Of a stretch of DNA of 64,000 nt, positions 26,176 through 34,555 are shown in pieces (position 1 is the stretch's first letter; the number at the start of each line of letters is the position of its first letter). The notes beneath the pieces are model-generated. The model was not told the origin of the DNA, made no database searches, and saw only the letters and a list, made by a program, of their open reading frames with translations. The DNA is taken from contig CAWFUR010000010.1 of NCBI GenBank assembly GCA_963819115.1, positions 248,001-312,000 of the forward strand, read 5' to 3'. This DNA is from JACVRW01 sp963819115 (GTDB taxonomy: Bacteria; Actinomycetota; Thermoleophilia; Solirubrobacterales; Thermoleophilaceae). The position numbers were made by a program, and so were the translations under genes.

Positions 26176-26567
26176 GCGGTCACCCTGGCGCGGCGCACGA
26201 GGTTTGTCGCCGCGGTGATCGCGAAGAACCCGACCACGATGCTCGTGAGCGCGTAGCTGGCCGCGAGCGCGAACCGCTCGTCGTCGAGCATGCGCAGCAG
26301 TTCCAGTTGCATGGTCGAGAAGGTTGTGAGCGCGCCGCAGAAGCCCGTCCCGAGAAGCGGTCGACGATACGAGGAGAGCGGCAAACGCTCTTGGAGGCGG
26401 GTGGTGACGTACCCGAGCAGGAAGGCCCCGACAACGTTGACGATGAAGGTCGCCCAGGGCCATTGGCCGGCGTCAGTCGGAGATATGTCGGCGAGCGCAG
26501 CGCGCGCAATGGCTCCGATGAAGCCACCCGCGAAGATGGCCGCGACCTCGCGGCGGTCAATGTGCAT
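26172..26567 (-). CDS. crcB: Fluoride channel subunit CrcB/Fluc (first gene)
   Basis: CrcB/Fluc protein of 131 residues with four membrane helices. Motifs are GGFIGAIARAALAD, WPWATFIVNVVGAFLLGYV with the pore Asn, and GTGFCGALTTFSTMQLELL with the TTFS core. It differs clearly from its downstream partner and is not a recent duplicate. It starts at ATG 26567, just upstream of a broken antiporter gene on the same strand. I looked for a fluoride riboswitch in front of it and saw none. Confidence 0.93.
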   Translation of the reverse strand: MHIDRREVAAIFAGGFIGAIARAALADISPTDAGQWPWATFIVNVVGAFLLGYVTTRLQERLPLSSYRRPLLGTGFCGALTTFSTMQLELLRMLDDERFALAASYALTSIVVGFFAITAATNLVRRARVTA

Positions 26568-26576
26568 GTCGGCGCT

Positions 26577-26877
26577 TCACTTCCGCCGCAGCGGGTTGTG
26601 ACCGAACGCTAGGAAGACGGTGGCCACGCCGACCCCAGCCCGTATCCGATCGCGATGATGCCGAAGTCGTGTGAGGTGGACCCACCGCGCGTGAGGATGA
26701 CGCCGCCGGCCAGCAGCACGAGAGCCAAGGGGTGTAGGGATTGAGGTTGAACGCGTTCCCGGCAAGGACACCGAGGCCGAGCTCGATGAGCGCCACCGAG
26801 ATGCCGAGTTCAACCGAGAGCATGCTCGCGAGCACCACTACGGCGGACAGCACTGCCGCGAGCTCGATCGGGCTCAT
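26577..26877 (-). pseudogene. Broken cation/proton antiporter-like gene
   Basis: From ATG 26877 the frame reads MSPIELAAVLSAVVVLAS and then VALIELGLGVLAGNAFNLNP, very like the first helices of CPA2-type Na+/H+ antiporters. The frame is then lost. Another frame continues with LALVLLAGGVILTRGGSTSH and DFGIIAIGYGLG, and a third ends GVGVATVFLAFGHNPLRRK at 26577. So at least two frameshifts are present, and only about 100 codons remain of what should be around 400. The tail resembles a different small membrane protein, which suggests a deletion fusion. Confidence 0.6.
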
Positions 26878-27140
26878 CAAACGGGTCCAGCTAACACGCT
26901 GAGGGGCTCCACCGGTACCTCCACACAACGTCGAGTGACGATTGGTAGAGGCCATCAGCGGCTGGGCCGCGGTTATGGAGCGAGCCTCATCGCTCGGAAG
27001 CGAGTATAGACGCGAGGCGCTCGGCGGGACGACCAGGCCCATCCGGCAACAGCCGGGGCAATCGCTCGGGATTCCGGCATGGGTCATCACCCATCTTCGT
27101 GCGGGTGGGCTTCACTCGCCGGGATCCGAAGGTCCCTTCA
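26878..27140. other. Intergenic stretch without recognisable gene
   Basis: About 260 bases between the broken antiporter gene and the arsR promoter. Open frames exist on both strands, but none has a ribosome site, homology-like motifs or a coding pattern that I can support. It may hold the divergent promoter for the crcB operon. Confidence 0.4.
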
Positions 27141-27170
27141 TATCGATACACAACGGAGTAGTGGTATGCT
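27141..27170 (+). promoter_or_regulatory. Likely arsR promoter with TATCGATA palindrome
   Basis: An 8-bp palindrome TATCGATA (27141-27148) lies upstream of a -10-like TATGCT (27165-27170), seven bases before the ATG of the ArsR gene, implying a leaderless or nearly leaderless message. ArsR repressors often bind AT-rich palindromes over their own promoter, so autoregulation is likely (inference). This is a local AT-rich patch in very GC-rich DNA. Confidence 0.4.
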
Positions 27171-27176
27171 CTCGGC

Positions 27177-27518
27177 ATGGAGACGCCTCACCCGCTTCCC
27201 GACCCACTCGTTCAGCTGATCGCGCGGCGCTTCCGTGTGCTTGGCGAGCCCGTTCGCATCAGCCTGCTCGACGCGCTGCGAGAGGGGGGCAGGACCGTCG
27301 GTGAGCTGACGGAGTTGGTCGGCGCCTCGCAGCAGAACGTTTCCAGGCACCTGGCAGTCCTCCACCAGGCGGGTCTCATCGACCGATCGAAACAGGGCAC
27401 TTTCGTGCGCTACGCGATCACCGACGACTGGGTCTTCGAGCTGTGCGATCTGGTCTGCGGGAGCCTCCGCCAGCAGGTCAGCGACCTCGACCAGCTCCTC
27501 ACGGGAGGCGCGCGATGA
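27177..27518 (+). CDS. ArsR-family transcriptional repressor
   Basis: Winged-helix regulator of 113 residues: ARRFRVLGEPVRISLLDALR, VGELTELVGASQQNVSRHLAVL as recognition helix, then HQAGLIDRSKQGTFVRYAI as wing. The last helix contains CDLVC, two cysteines that could bind a metal or sense thiols or sulfide as in some ArsR proteins. It is the first gene of a three-gene operon; its TGA overlaps the ATG of the DUF2892 gene. The family normally represses and is released by its ligand. Confidence 0.92.
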   Translation: METPHPLPDPLVQLIARRFRVLGEPVRISLLDALREGGRTVGELTELVGASQQNVSRHLAVLHQAGLIDRSKQGTFVRYAITDDWVFELCDLVCGSLRQQVSDLDQLLTGGAR

Positions 27519-27766
27519 CCTGCGACCGTCCTGCCCGAGTCTCCGCGTGGCCCTTGGAGCGTGTGCTGTTCGCGCTGGCCGGCACGATGGTGCTCCTCAG
27601 CGCCCTGCTCGTTGTGGTGGTCTCGCCGTGGTTCGTGCTGCTCACCGTCTTCGTCGGGGTGAACCAGTGGCTGTACGTCCTTGTGGGTGCGTGCCCGGCT
27701 TCGCTCGTGCTGCGTCGCCTCTTCGGCTTGCGCTCGACCCTGTACCCGGGGGAGGCCCCCCGTTGA
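27515..27766 (+). CDS. DUF2892 small membrane protein
   Basis: Protein of 83 residues with two adjacent membrane helices (LFALAGTMVLLSALLVVVV and FVLLTVFVGVNQWLYVLVG) followed by GACPASLVLRRLFGLR. This is the DUF2892 pattern (inner membrane part of YgaP-like proteins), including the Cys-Pro after the second helix. In other bacteria it accompanies rhodanese and ArsR genes in sulfur handling. It overlaps arsR (ATGA, 27515-27518) and the MMPL gene (TTGA, 27763-27766). Confidence 0.85.
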   Translation: MTCDRPARVSAWPLERVLFALAGTMVLLSALLVVVVSPWFVLLTVFVGVNQWLYVLVGACPASLVLRRLFGLRSTLYPGEAPR

Positions 27767-29871
27767 ACCGGTTCGGCCCGGTCGGCCGGCTCGGCCGCTA
27801 CACCGCAACCCACTTCCGCACGGTCGCCATCGGATGGGCGCTCGTCGCCATCGCACTGGGCTTCTTCGCGCCGAGGGTCGAGCACGCCCTCTCCGGGGCC
27901 GGGTGGGAGGCCACCGGCTCCGAGTCCGTCGCCGCCCGCAAGGCGATCGATCAGAACTTCCGTGGACTGTCCTCGAGTGCGCTGATGGTCGTCGTTCACT
28001 CCGACCATGCGACCGTCTCGGACCCCCCGTTCAGGCGGGCGATCGCGTCTGCGCAGGCCACTCTGAAACGGGACCACAGGGTGAGTCGCGTCGTTCCGCC
28101 ACATGCCGGCACATCGATCTCGCGCGATCGTCATACCGCGATCGTCCAGGCGGGCGCCGCGGCCGACCCGAACACGATGGTGCGCGCGGCCGACGACCTC
28201 AAGACCGAGCTCCACCGGGCCCAGGGCCACGGCGTGCAGGTATCGCTCACTGGCGCGAGCGGCATGTGGTCGGACTTCAACACGGCCAACCGCACCGCGA
28301 TGATGAAGAGCGAGCTCATCTCCTGGCCCGTCACGCTCGTCATCCTCGTGCTCGCCTTCGGCTCGCTCGTGGCAGCCGGTCTCCCGTTGATGCTCACGAT
28401 CCTCGGCCTGATGGCCTCCGCCGGGTCGCTCTACCTCGGCACCCAGCTGCTCGACATCTCGATCTGGGCGATGAACTTCGCCCTGATGTTCGCGCTCGCG
28501 CTCGGCATCGACTACGCGCTGTTCATCGTCTACCGCTTCCGCGGGGCGTTGTTCGGATCCCACGAGCCGATCGAGCACGCCGTGGCCGAGACGATGGACA
28601 CCGCCGGCAAGGCCGTCCTATTCAGCGGTGTGACCGTGCTCATCGCGCTCACCGCCGTGATGCTGGTGCCCTCCCCGGCATTCCGCTCTATGGCCCTGGG
28701 CATCATGGTCTCGGTCGTATTCATCCTCGCGGCCACCCTGACCCTGCTGCCGGCCGTGCTCGCCAAGCTCGGGCCACGCGTCGACAAGCTCGCCTTGCCC
28801 TGGGCCCACCAAGGCGAGCACCGCTCGCCGCGGTTCGCGGCCTGGGCCGAACGCCTGTGGCGCCATCCGATCGCATACGGCGCCGTGGCGCTGGTCATCC
28901 TGCTTGTCCTCGCCGCACCGGTGCTCGGGCTCAAGACGGGCATGCCTTCGATCAAGGTCGTGCCCAACGGCGACAGCTCACGCGTCGGATACACCCAGGT
29001 GCAACAAGCATTCGGCGCCGGCGCTCCCGGCACCGTGCAGGTTGTGACCACCCGGGCGGACGCCGGCCGCGTGGTCGCGACCGCCCAGACCGACCCCGGC
29101 ATCGCCCAGGTGATGCCGCCCGTGCCAGGCGCGAACGGCCGCACGCTCGTGCAGCTCATACCGGCGAGTGGCCCATCCAGCAAGTCCACCGGAGCGACCA
29201 TCGACCGGCTGCGCTCTCAGCTCCCGCCCGGCGCGCTGGTCGGGGGAGCCGTCGCCGAGAACCACGACCTCGAGGCACTGTTGTCCGCCAAAACCCCACT
29301 GGTGATCGGCGTGGTCCTGGTCCTCGGGTTCCTGCTGCTCCTGGTGGCCCTCCAAGCACCGATCATCGCCGGCCTCGGCGTCCTCACAAGCCTGCTCGGC
29401 ACAGCGGCCGCATTCGGGGTCGCCCGACTGATCTTCCAAGACGGCCACGGCAGCGGGCTGCTCGGCTTTCAACCCCAGGGCTTCCTCGACGCCTGGGGGC
29501 CGGTGTTCTTCTTCGCGATGATCTTCGCGATCTCGATGGACTACACCGTGTTCCTGCTCTCCTCAGCCAAGGAACACTGGGACCGCACGCACGACGCCCG
29601 CGAGGCCATGGTCGGAGGCGTCGCGCACAGCGGTCGCGTCGTCTTCGCCGCGGCCGCGGTGATGGTCGCGGTCTTCTTCACCTTCGCCCTCTCGGGGCCA
29701 CTGCCGCCCAAGGAGATGGGCGTCATCCTCGGCACCGCCGTGCTGCTCGACGCCTTCCTCGTGCGCCTCCTGCTCGTGCCAGTGATCCTGAGGCTGCTCG
29801 GCCCCCGGGCCTGGTGGCTGCCAAAGCCTCTGCGACGAGCCCTTCCGAACGTCCGCTTCGGACACGCCTAA
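27763..29871 (+). CDS. MMPL-family RND transporter
   Basis: Large exporter of 702 residues with two similar halves, each with one helix, a big extracytoplasmic domain and five further helices. Motifs are FALMFALALGIDYALFIVYR in the first half and FAMIFAISMDYTVFLLSSAK in the second; GxDY and MDY carry the proton-relay Asp residues of the family. The region SGVTVLIALTAVML follows the first motif. The TTG start at 27763 overlaps the DUF2892 gene. MMPL proteins export lipids or hydrophobic compounds; here the ArsR-type regulator suggests inducible efflux, but the cargo is not readable. Confidence 0.93.
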   Translation: MNRFGPVGRLGRYTATHFRTVAIGWALVAIALGFFAPRVEHALSGAGWEATGSESVAARKAIDQNFRGLSSSALMVVVHSDHATVSDPPFRRAIASAQATLKRDHRVSRVVPPHAGTSISRDRHTAIVQAGAAADPNTMVRAADDLKTELHRAQGHGVQVSLTGASGMWSDFNTANRTAMMKSELISWPVTLVILVLAFGSLVAAGLPLMLTILGLMASAGSLYLGTQLLDISIWAMNFALMFALALGIDYALFIVYRFRGALFGSHEPIEHAVAETMDTAGKAVLFSGVTVLIALTAVMLVPSPAFRSMALGIMVSVVFILAATLTLLPAVLAKLGPRVDKLALPWAHQGEHRSPRFAAWAERLWRHPIAYGAVALVILLVLAAPVLGLKTGMPSIKVVPNGDSSRVGYTQVQQAFGAGAPGTVQVVTTRADAGRVVATAQTDPGIAQVMPPVPGANGRTLVQLIPASGPSSKSTGATIDRLRSQLPPGALVGGAVAENHDLEALLSAKTPLVIGVVLVLGFLLLLVALQAPIIAGLGVLTSLLGTAAAFGVARLIFQDGHGSGLLGFQPQGFLDAWGPVFFFAMIFAISMDYTVFLLSSAKEHWDRTHDAREAMVGGVAHSGRVVFAAAAVMVAVFFTFALSGPLPPKEMGVILGTAVLLDAFLVRLLLVPVILRLLGPRAWWLPKPLRRALPNVRFGHA

Positions 29872-29941
29872 CGCGACCCGCAAGGGGTGGGACATCGCTC
29901 TAGACGCGGAGCGGAATGGGTCGCCGTCGGATAATGGCGCG

Positions 29942-30670
29942 GTGATCGTCTTCGACGGGGCGCTGCGAACGAGGCTCGGTACAAATCTGCGCGCTCACGA
30001 GCGCCGAGAGTTGCCACTCGACGGACGGAGGCACGCGGCGGTGGCGATCGCGCTACTCGACAGCGATGCCGAGCGCGACGATGGCGACCCTCTGCACGAC
30101 ATCGACATGTCCGCGGTTCCGCGCGACCCGCGCGGAGAGGTCGAGCAGCCTCCCGATGGTCGGATGGTCGGCGTGGCCGGCGGCGCGGCCTTTCTCCTCT
30201 GCCGCCGCCCTTCGACGATGCGCAGGCACGCCGGCCAGTGGGCTCTTCCCGGAGGCCGGCTCGATGCGGGGGAAACGCCGCTCGACGCCGCTCTACGTGA
30301 ACTCGAGGAGGAGCTTGGCGTAAGCCTGAATGCCGAGAGCGTCGTCGGCTGGCTCGACGACTACGAGACGCGCTCCGGATTCGTGATCACGCCGGTCGTG
30401 CTCTGGTGCGGGGCGGATCCCGTGCTGAAACCGGACCCCGATGAGGTTCTCGCCGTCTACCGCGTCGGCCTGCACGCACTGCTGAACGGCGAGCCACGTT
30501 TTGTCCCAATTCCCGAAAGCAAGCGACCCGTTCTGCAGCTGCCGCTCGGCAACGATCTCATCCACGCGCCAACGGGGGCGATCCTCTACCAGTTCAGGGA
30601 GGTTGCTCTACGCGGGCAGAGAGGTATGCGGATCGATCACGTGGAGGAGCCCGTGTTCGCCTGGCGATGA
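29942..30670 (+). CDS. Nudix hydrolase (CoA/NDP-type)
   Basis: Protein of 242 residues with a complete Nudix box: GGRLDAGETPLDAALRELEE followed by ELGV, which carries the metal-binding Glu residues. A preceding AAFLLCRRPSTMRRHAGQWA and following DYETRSGFVITPVV place it near the CoA pyrophosphatase / NUDT7-8 type. The enzyme should cleave a nucleoside diphosphate linked to another group. The start is GTG 29942. Its last 34 bases overlap the convergent acetyltransferase gene. Confidence 0.9.
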   Translation: MIVFDGALRTRLGTNLRAHERRELPLDGRRHAAVAIALLDSDAERDDGDPLHDIDMSAVPRDPRGEVEQPPDGRMVGVAGGAAFLLCRRPSTMRRHAGQWALPGGRLDAGETPLDAALRELEEELGVSLNAESVVGWLDDYETRSGFVITPVVLWCGADPVLKPDPDEVLAVYRVGLHALLNGEPRFVPIPESKRPVLQLPLGNDLIHAPTGAILYQFREVALRGQRGMRIDHVEEPVFAWR

Positions 30671-31206
30671 ACGCTGCCTCGTGAGCTCTCCGTGCCCAGA
30701 TCGACGAGCATCTCCTGCGCACCCGAACCTGCCGGCGTGGTCGTGAAGGGTCCGATCACGTTCTCGACCAGGCGCCTGATCGCCTTGTTGTCGGAATGGA
30801 TCAGCCCTGTGAATCGAGCGATGCCGTCGTCGCGGGCACGGCGAGCGAGCGCTTCGAGCAGGGCTGTCCCGAGTCCGATCCGCATCCAGCGATCGCCCAC
30901 CCCGATGGCGAACTCCGCGGTTGCCGGATCGTCCTCGCTGCGGATGTAGCGCGCCGTCCCGAAGCTCTCGTGGGTGTCGGGATCGACCGCGATCAGCGCC
31001 TCGTGCCGAACGTGATCGACGGTGGTCAGGTATCCGAGCTCGCTGCTGGACAGCCGCGGATGCGGAGCGAGGAACCGCTGGAAGATCGAGTCAGGACTTG
31101 CACTGTCGAAGCCGGCCTTGAGCCGCTCGCGGTCTTGTGGCCCGATCGGTCGGATCAACGCTCTCGTGCCATCTCGCAGCACGGCGAGCGTGCCCGGATC
31201 GCCCAC
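30637..31206 (-). CDS. GNAT-family N-acetyltransferase
   Basis: Acetyltransferase-like protein of 189 residues. It starts with LRDGTRALIRPIGPQDRERL and FQRFLAPHPRLSSSELGYL, as seen in GNAT proteins related to the acetyltransferase part of Pat enzymes. The acetyl-CoA binding motif A appears as IGVGDRWMRIGLGTALLEAL (R/Q-xx-G-x-G), and motif B as GLIHSDNKAIRRLVENVIG. GTG 31206 is used as start. It faces the 30-codon frame at 31219 across 12 bp. Confidence 0.87.
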   Translation of the reverse strand: MGDPGTLAVLRDGTRALIRPIGPQDRERLKAGFDSASPDSIFQRFLAPHPRLSSSELGYLTTVDHVRHEALIAVDPDTHESFGTARYIRSEDDPATAEFAIGVGDRWMRIGLGTALLEALARRARDDGIARFTGLIHSDNKAIRRLVENVIGPFTTTPAGSGAQEMLVDLGTESSRGSVHRQANTGSST

Positions 31207-31218
31207 CGCGTCCTGGTG

Positions 31219-31311
31219 ATGATCTGGACGAGGCACCGGCTCCAGTATCCCGCCATCCTGTTGATCATGCCGCTGCTCATCGGCTTCCTGCCCGGCAGCA
31301 TGCACGCGTGA
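31219..31311 (+). CDS. Tiny hydrophobic peptide coupled to the MFS gene
   Basis: A 30-residue frame (MIWTRHRLQYPAILLIMPLL, then IGFLPGSMHA) with one potential membrane helix. Its stop overlaps the GTG start of the MFS gene as GTGA (31308-31311). It could be a small membrane subunit or simply a leader that couples translation. There is no strong ribosome site, so expression is uncertain. Confidence 0.4.
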   Translation: MIWTRHRLQYPAILLIMPLLIGFLPGSMHA

Positions 31312-32954
31312 GGGCGCGCCCCGTCGCCCTCGCGGCCGCCGCCGGGCTTGCGCTGGCCGACGCTTCGATCGTCACGCTGGCGCTCCCCCAGCTGCTCATA
31401 GAGCTCGACACCACGATCGAGGGCGTGGCGGCGGTGATCGGCGTCTACACGCTGGTTCTGTGTATCACGCTCCTGGGCGCGTGGCGTGTGGCGCAGGTTT
31501 GCGGATACCGGGCCGTGGGCGCAGCCGGGTTCGCGCTCTTCGCGGCGGCATCGCTCGTGTGCGCCGGGGCGAACGATGTGACCCCGCTCCTCATCGGTCG
31601 CGCCGTTCAGGCAGTTGGAGGAGCCGGCGGTCTGGTGGCCGCCTTCGCGCTCCTGCATGCGGACGCTGCACCGCAGCGCAAGCTGTGGCTCGGGGCTGCG
31701 GTGCTCGGGTCCGCAGTTGGCCCTGCGCTGGGCGGCGCGCTCACCCAGGCCTTCGACTGGCGCGCGATATTCATCGTTCAGGCGCCACTCGCCCTCATCG
31801 GTGCGGGCGCGTGCGTGGCCTCCCCCGCCGCCGCCCGCGAGCGGAAGACTCCGTCTCGTCCGCTGCCCGATACAGGGCCGGCGCTAGCCCTGGCGCTCGT
31901 GTCCGCTGCCCTCACCGGGGTGCTGTTCCTGCTCATCCTGCTGCTCGTCGCCGGCTGGAACGTGGCGCCGCTGGCCGCCGCAGCCGCGGTGACGGCCCTG
32001 CCAGCGGGGGCCTTGATCGGGTCGCGTGTGACAAGGGGGAGTGCCGTCTCCCGCTCCGCGGCGGGTTGCCTGCTCGTGGGAGCCGGGGTGCTGGCGCTGG
32101 CATGGCTGCCCGGGGCCAACCCGCTGTGGACGCTGCCTCCCCAGCTCCTGGCCGGGCTGGGGATGGGCCTCTCCCTGCCGGCGCTCGGCGGAGAGCTGCT
32201 GCCCGAACGCAATGCCCGGGACGCCGCCGTGCTGCTCACCATTCGCCACGCCGGGATCGCGCTGGCTCTCGTGCTGATTGCGCCCGTTGCGGCCAATCAG
32301 CTCGACAGCACGGTCGAGCACGCCCGCCTGCAGGGTGTCGCGATCGTTCTCGACGCCCCGCTCGACCCGCTCGACAAGATCAGGCTGGCCCCGGACCTAC
32401 TGGCCAGCGTCGAGGCGCGCGAGCCGCGCAACGCGCTGCGCGCCGCCGTCGCGAAGAATCGCGACAGATTCTCTGGCGACGACGCGGACGCCTACGACAC
32501 CCTGGGTCAGCGCGCCGACGACGTGCTCGTAACCGCCGTGGCTCGCGCGTTCAAGCCGGCGTTTCTCATCACAGGTGGGCTGGCGCTGCTCGGAGCCGCG
32601 GCCCTCGTGTTCTCCCGGGGCCCCCCGTTCAGGCTCGGAGCGATTGCGTCAGCGGTGGCTCTGGCCCTGCTCGCACCGGCGGCATACGGGCTGGCGCGCT
32701 CGGTCACCGGCCCCGAATCGGTGGTGATCGCCGATCCGTGCCGCGCGCGTGACTCACCCGACAGCGGCGGTCTGTCCGGCTTCCTCCAAGACCAGGCGCT
32801 GAAGCAGCTGGACCGGGTGGCATGTGACAACGGCTCCTCCCGCGAAGCGCTCGTGCTGGCCATCGCGGACCACGCCGAGGCAGAGGCCTACGAGCGGAAG
32901 TACGGGGTGAATCCGCGCTCGCTCGACGGCATTCTGGATGCTCTCCCGGGCTAG
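31308..32954 (+). CDS. MFS transporter (DHA2-like) with extracytoplasmic tail
   Basis: Major facilitator of 548 residues with about 14 membrane segments, starting LADASIVTLALPQLLIEL as in the EmrB/QacA group. The loop GRAVQAVGGAGGLVAAFALL and the motif C-like VLGSAVGPALGGAL typical of drug antiporters are present. A soluble loop of about 100 residues precedes the last two helices, and a C-terminal domain of about 90 residues with two cysteines (DPCRAR, VACDNG) follows; this tail is not usual for simple drug pumps. The GTG start at 31308 is coupled to the small upstream frame. The substrate is unknown. Confidence 0.82.
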   Translation: MRARPVALAAAAGLALADASIVTLALPQLLIELDTTIEGVAAVIGVYTLVLCITLLGAWRVAQVCGYRAVGAAGFALFAAASLVCAGANDVTPLLIGRAVQAVGGAGGLVAAFALLHADAAPQRKLWLGAAVLGSAVGPALGGALTQAFDWRAIFIVQAPLALIGAGACVASPAAARERKTPSRPLPDTGPALALALVSAALTGVLFLLILLLVAGWNVAPLAAAAAVTALPAGALIGSRVTRGSAVSRSAAGCLLVGAGVLALAWLPGANPLWTLPPQLLAGLGMGLSLPALGGELLPERNARDAAVLLTIRHAGIALALVLIAPVAANQLDSTVEHARLQGVAIVLDAPLDPLDKIRLAPDLLASVEAREPRNALRAAVAKNRDRFSGDDADAYDTLGQRADDVLVTAVARAFKPAFLITGGLALLGAAALVFSRGPPFRLGAIASAVALALLAPAAYGLARSVTGPESVVIADPCRARDSPDSGGLSGFLQDQALKQLDRVACDNGSSREALVLAIADHAEAEAYERKYGVNPRSLDGILDALPG

Positions 32955-33067
32955 TACGTGACTCTCAGGCCTCCGCGATCTCGCGGCCTGAGGTGCTCGA
33001 CCATGAAGTTGCTGACCCCGATGGCGCGGACCTTGCCGTCGGCGAGCAGTGTCTCCAGGGCGCGGTA
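32951..33067 (-). pseudogene. Aldo/keto reductase fragment
   Basis: The minus strand reads YRALETLLADGKVRAIGVSN followed by FMVEHLRPRDRG and a stop at 32951. This is the aldo/keto reductase block ALExLxxxGKVRAIGVSNF, found about half way along intact enzymes of around 300 residues. Nothing of the catalytic Tyr/Lys region or cofactor tail is present. It overlaps the MFS stop codon by three bases. Confidence 0.65.
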
Positions 33068-33075
33068 TCTCGGCA

Positions 33076-33183
33076 CTCGGCACGCTGTTTGAGGGCGACA
33101 GCGTGAGCGCGCAGGCGGAAGTCGTCAAGAAGCAGCTCGAGAGCATCACCGCGACGTGCAAGACCGCGTTCGACGGCGCCTGA
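33076..33183 (+). pseudogene. Fragment of an unknown small protein
   Basis: A short frame reads LGTLFEGDSVSAQAEVVKKQ and ends LESITATCKTAFDGA. It has good coding character and looks like the C-terminus of a protein, but no start or ribosome site is present apart from an internal GTG at 33103. It may be a cut-off gene. Bases 33184-33282 show nothing further. Confidence 0.3.
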
Positions 33184-33282
33184 TCGGCTCAGCCGTCGGA
33201 CCCTGGCTGGGTCCACTCCAGGAAAGTGCTCGTGGCGATCCGGGCCGGCGATTGGCGGCGCACTTCCCGGGTCGGTGATCGG

Positions 33283-34554
33283 TTACCCGTGCCAAGTTCC
33301 GCGGGCGCGCGTCACCTCGACCGGAACGCTCTCCATCGGCGGCAGCTTGTCGCGCGGGTGCTGCTCGAACCAGCCCGCGTAGCGGTTGGCGAGTGGAGCC
33401 GCGCTCATGCCATGGGCGAACACCGAGAGCCCGACCGTGACATAGATGGCATTCGCGATCAGATGCTCGTGAGGGAGTGCCGACTCCTCGACCACGATCA
33501 CCGCGAACACGATCGACGCAAGGCCACGCGGACCGAACCAGCCGAGGAATCCGACCGTGGGCGCCCTGGCGCGAGACCCGAACATCGCGAGCCCGGCCGG
33601 CAGCATCCGCACGACGGTGAGGCTGAGGACCGCGTAGAGCGCGAGCTCCCACGTCAGGTCGCCAAGTGCGGGACCGAGCAGAATGGCCCCGAAGAGCACG
33701 AAGGTCACGCCGTTGAGCACGTTTCCCACGTCCTCGCTGAGCTCGTTGAGCTTCTCAGGGTCACGCTTGAGCGCCCAGCGAAACACAACGCCCCCGACGA
33801 AAGCCGCGATGAAGCCCGATCCGTGGAGCGCGACGGCGATCCCGTATGCGAGAGCCGCGCCGGCAGCGGGGATCACCTGCCGCCACTGGGGGGCGATCAG
33901 GTCTCGCCGGCCCGCATGGATGATGACGGCCGCGATCAGCAGACCGGCCGCAACACCCCCGACGATGCCGTAGCCGATCTCCTCCAGCAGGAGGGTGCCC
34001 GGGCTGCGACCGTGCGAGATCCCGGACTCCGCATCGGCCACGGCCACGGCGGCGAACAGCAGCGGCACGCAGATCCCGTCGTTGAGCCCGCTCTCGACGT
34101 TCAGGCCTTGGCGAATACGCTTCGGAACCCGCGGGTCGGTAACGACGGCCTGGCCAAGTGCAGCGTCGGTCGGAGCCAACACGATTGCGAGGATCACGGC
34201 CTCCTCTACGGACAGCTGACTGAAGATCCCCGCGGCCGCGACGGCCCCGAGCGCGATCGTCAGCGGGAGGCCGATGCCAAGGAGGCGCAGTGGCACTCCG
34301 ACCTCACGACGAAGCTGCCCGAGTGCGATGCGCGAGGCATCGCAGAACAGCACCAGCGCCAAGGTCGCCTCCGCGAGCGTTCGCACGGCCGAGCGGGAGC
34401 TCTCGACGTCGATCCCATCGAACACCTTGGGTCCGACCAGCAACCCGAAGGCGACGAACAGCATCGTGGGCGTGAGCGGTGTGCCCGACAGTCGCCCCGA
34501 GACCGCGCCGACACCGAGCAGCGCAATTGCCACGAGGGCGAGCGCCCACTCCAT
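33283..34554 (-). CDS. CPA1-type Na+/H+ antiporter
   Basis: Membrane protein of 423 residues with 12 to 13 helices. NhaP/CPA1 features are AIVLAPTDAALGQAVV and the ion-binding NVESGLNDGICVPLLF (Asn-Asp motif), plus GFLGWFGPRGLASIVFAVIV with the conserved Gly-Pro-Arg. It should exchange Na+ or K+ for protons to control internal pH and salt. The ATG at 34554 lies one base after the stop of the upstream membrane gene, so they form an operon. Confidence 0.93.
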   Translation of the reverse strand: MEWALALVAIALLGVGAVSGRLSGTPLTPTMLFVAFGLLVGPKVFDGIDVESSRSAVRTLAEATLALVLFCDASRIALGQLRREVGVPLRLLGIGLPLTIALGAVAAAGIFSQLSVEEAVILAIVLAPTDAALGQAVVTDPRVPKRIRQGLNVESGLNDGICVPLLFAAVAVADAESGISHGRSPGTLLLEEIGYGIVGGVAAGLLIAAVIIHAGRRDLIAPQWRQVIPAAGAALAYGIAVALHGSGFIAAFVGGVVFRWALKRDPEKLNELSEDVGNVLNGVTFVLFGAILLGPALGDLTWELALYAVLSLTVVRMLPAGLAMFGSRARAPTVGFLGWFGPRGLASIVFAVIVVEESALPHEHLIANAIYVTVGLSVFAHGMSAAPLANRYAGWFEQHPRDKLPPMESVPVEVTRARGTWHG

Positions 34555-34555
34555 C

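Noticed and set aside
26568..26960. Fluoride riboswitch ahead of the crcB operon
   Set aside because: No match to the conserved riboswitch core was found in the sequence upstream on the minus strand, although a degraded form cannot be ruled out by eye.
27681..29903. 740-codon frame in a second plus frame within the MMPL gene
   Set aside because: Arg-rich shadow; the MMPL frame carries all family motifs and helices.
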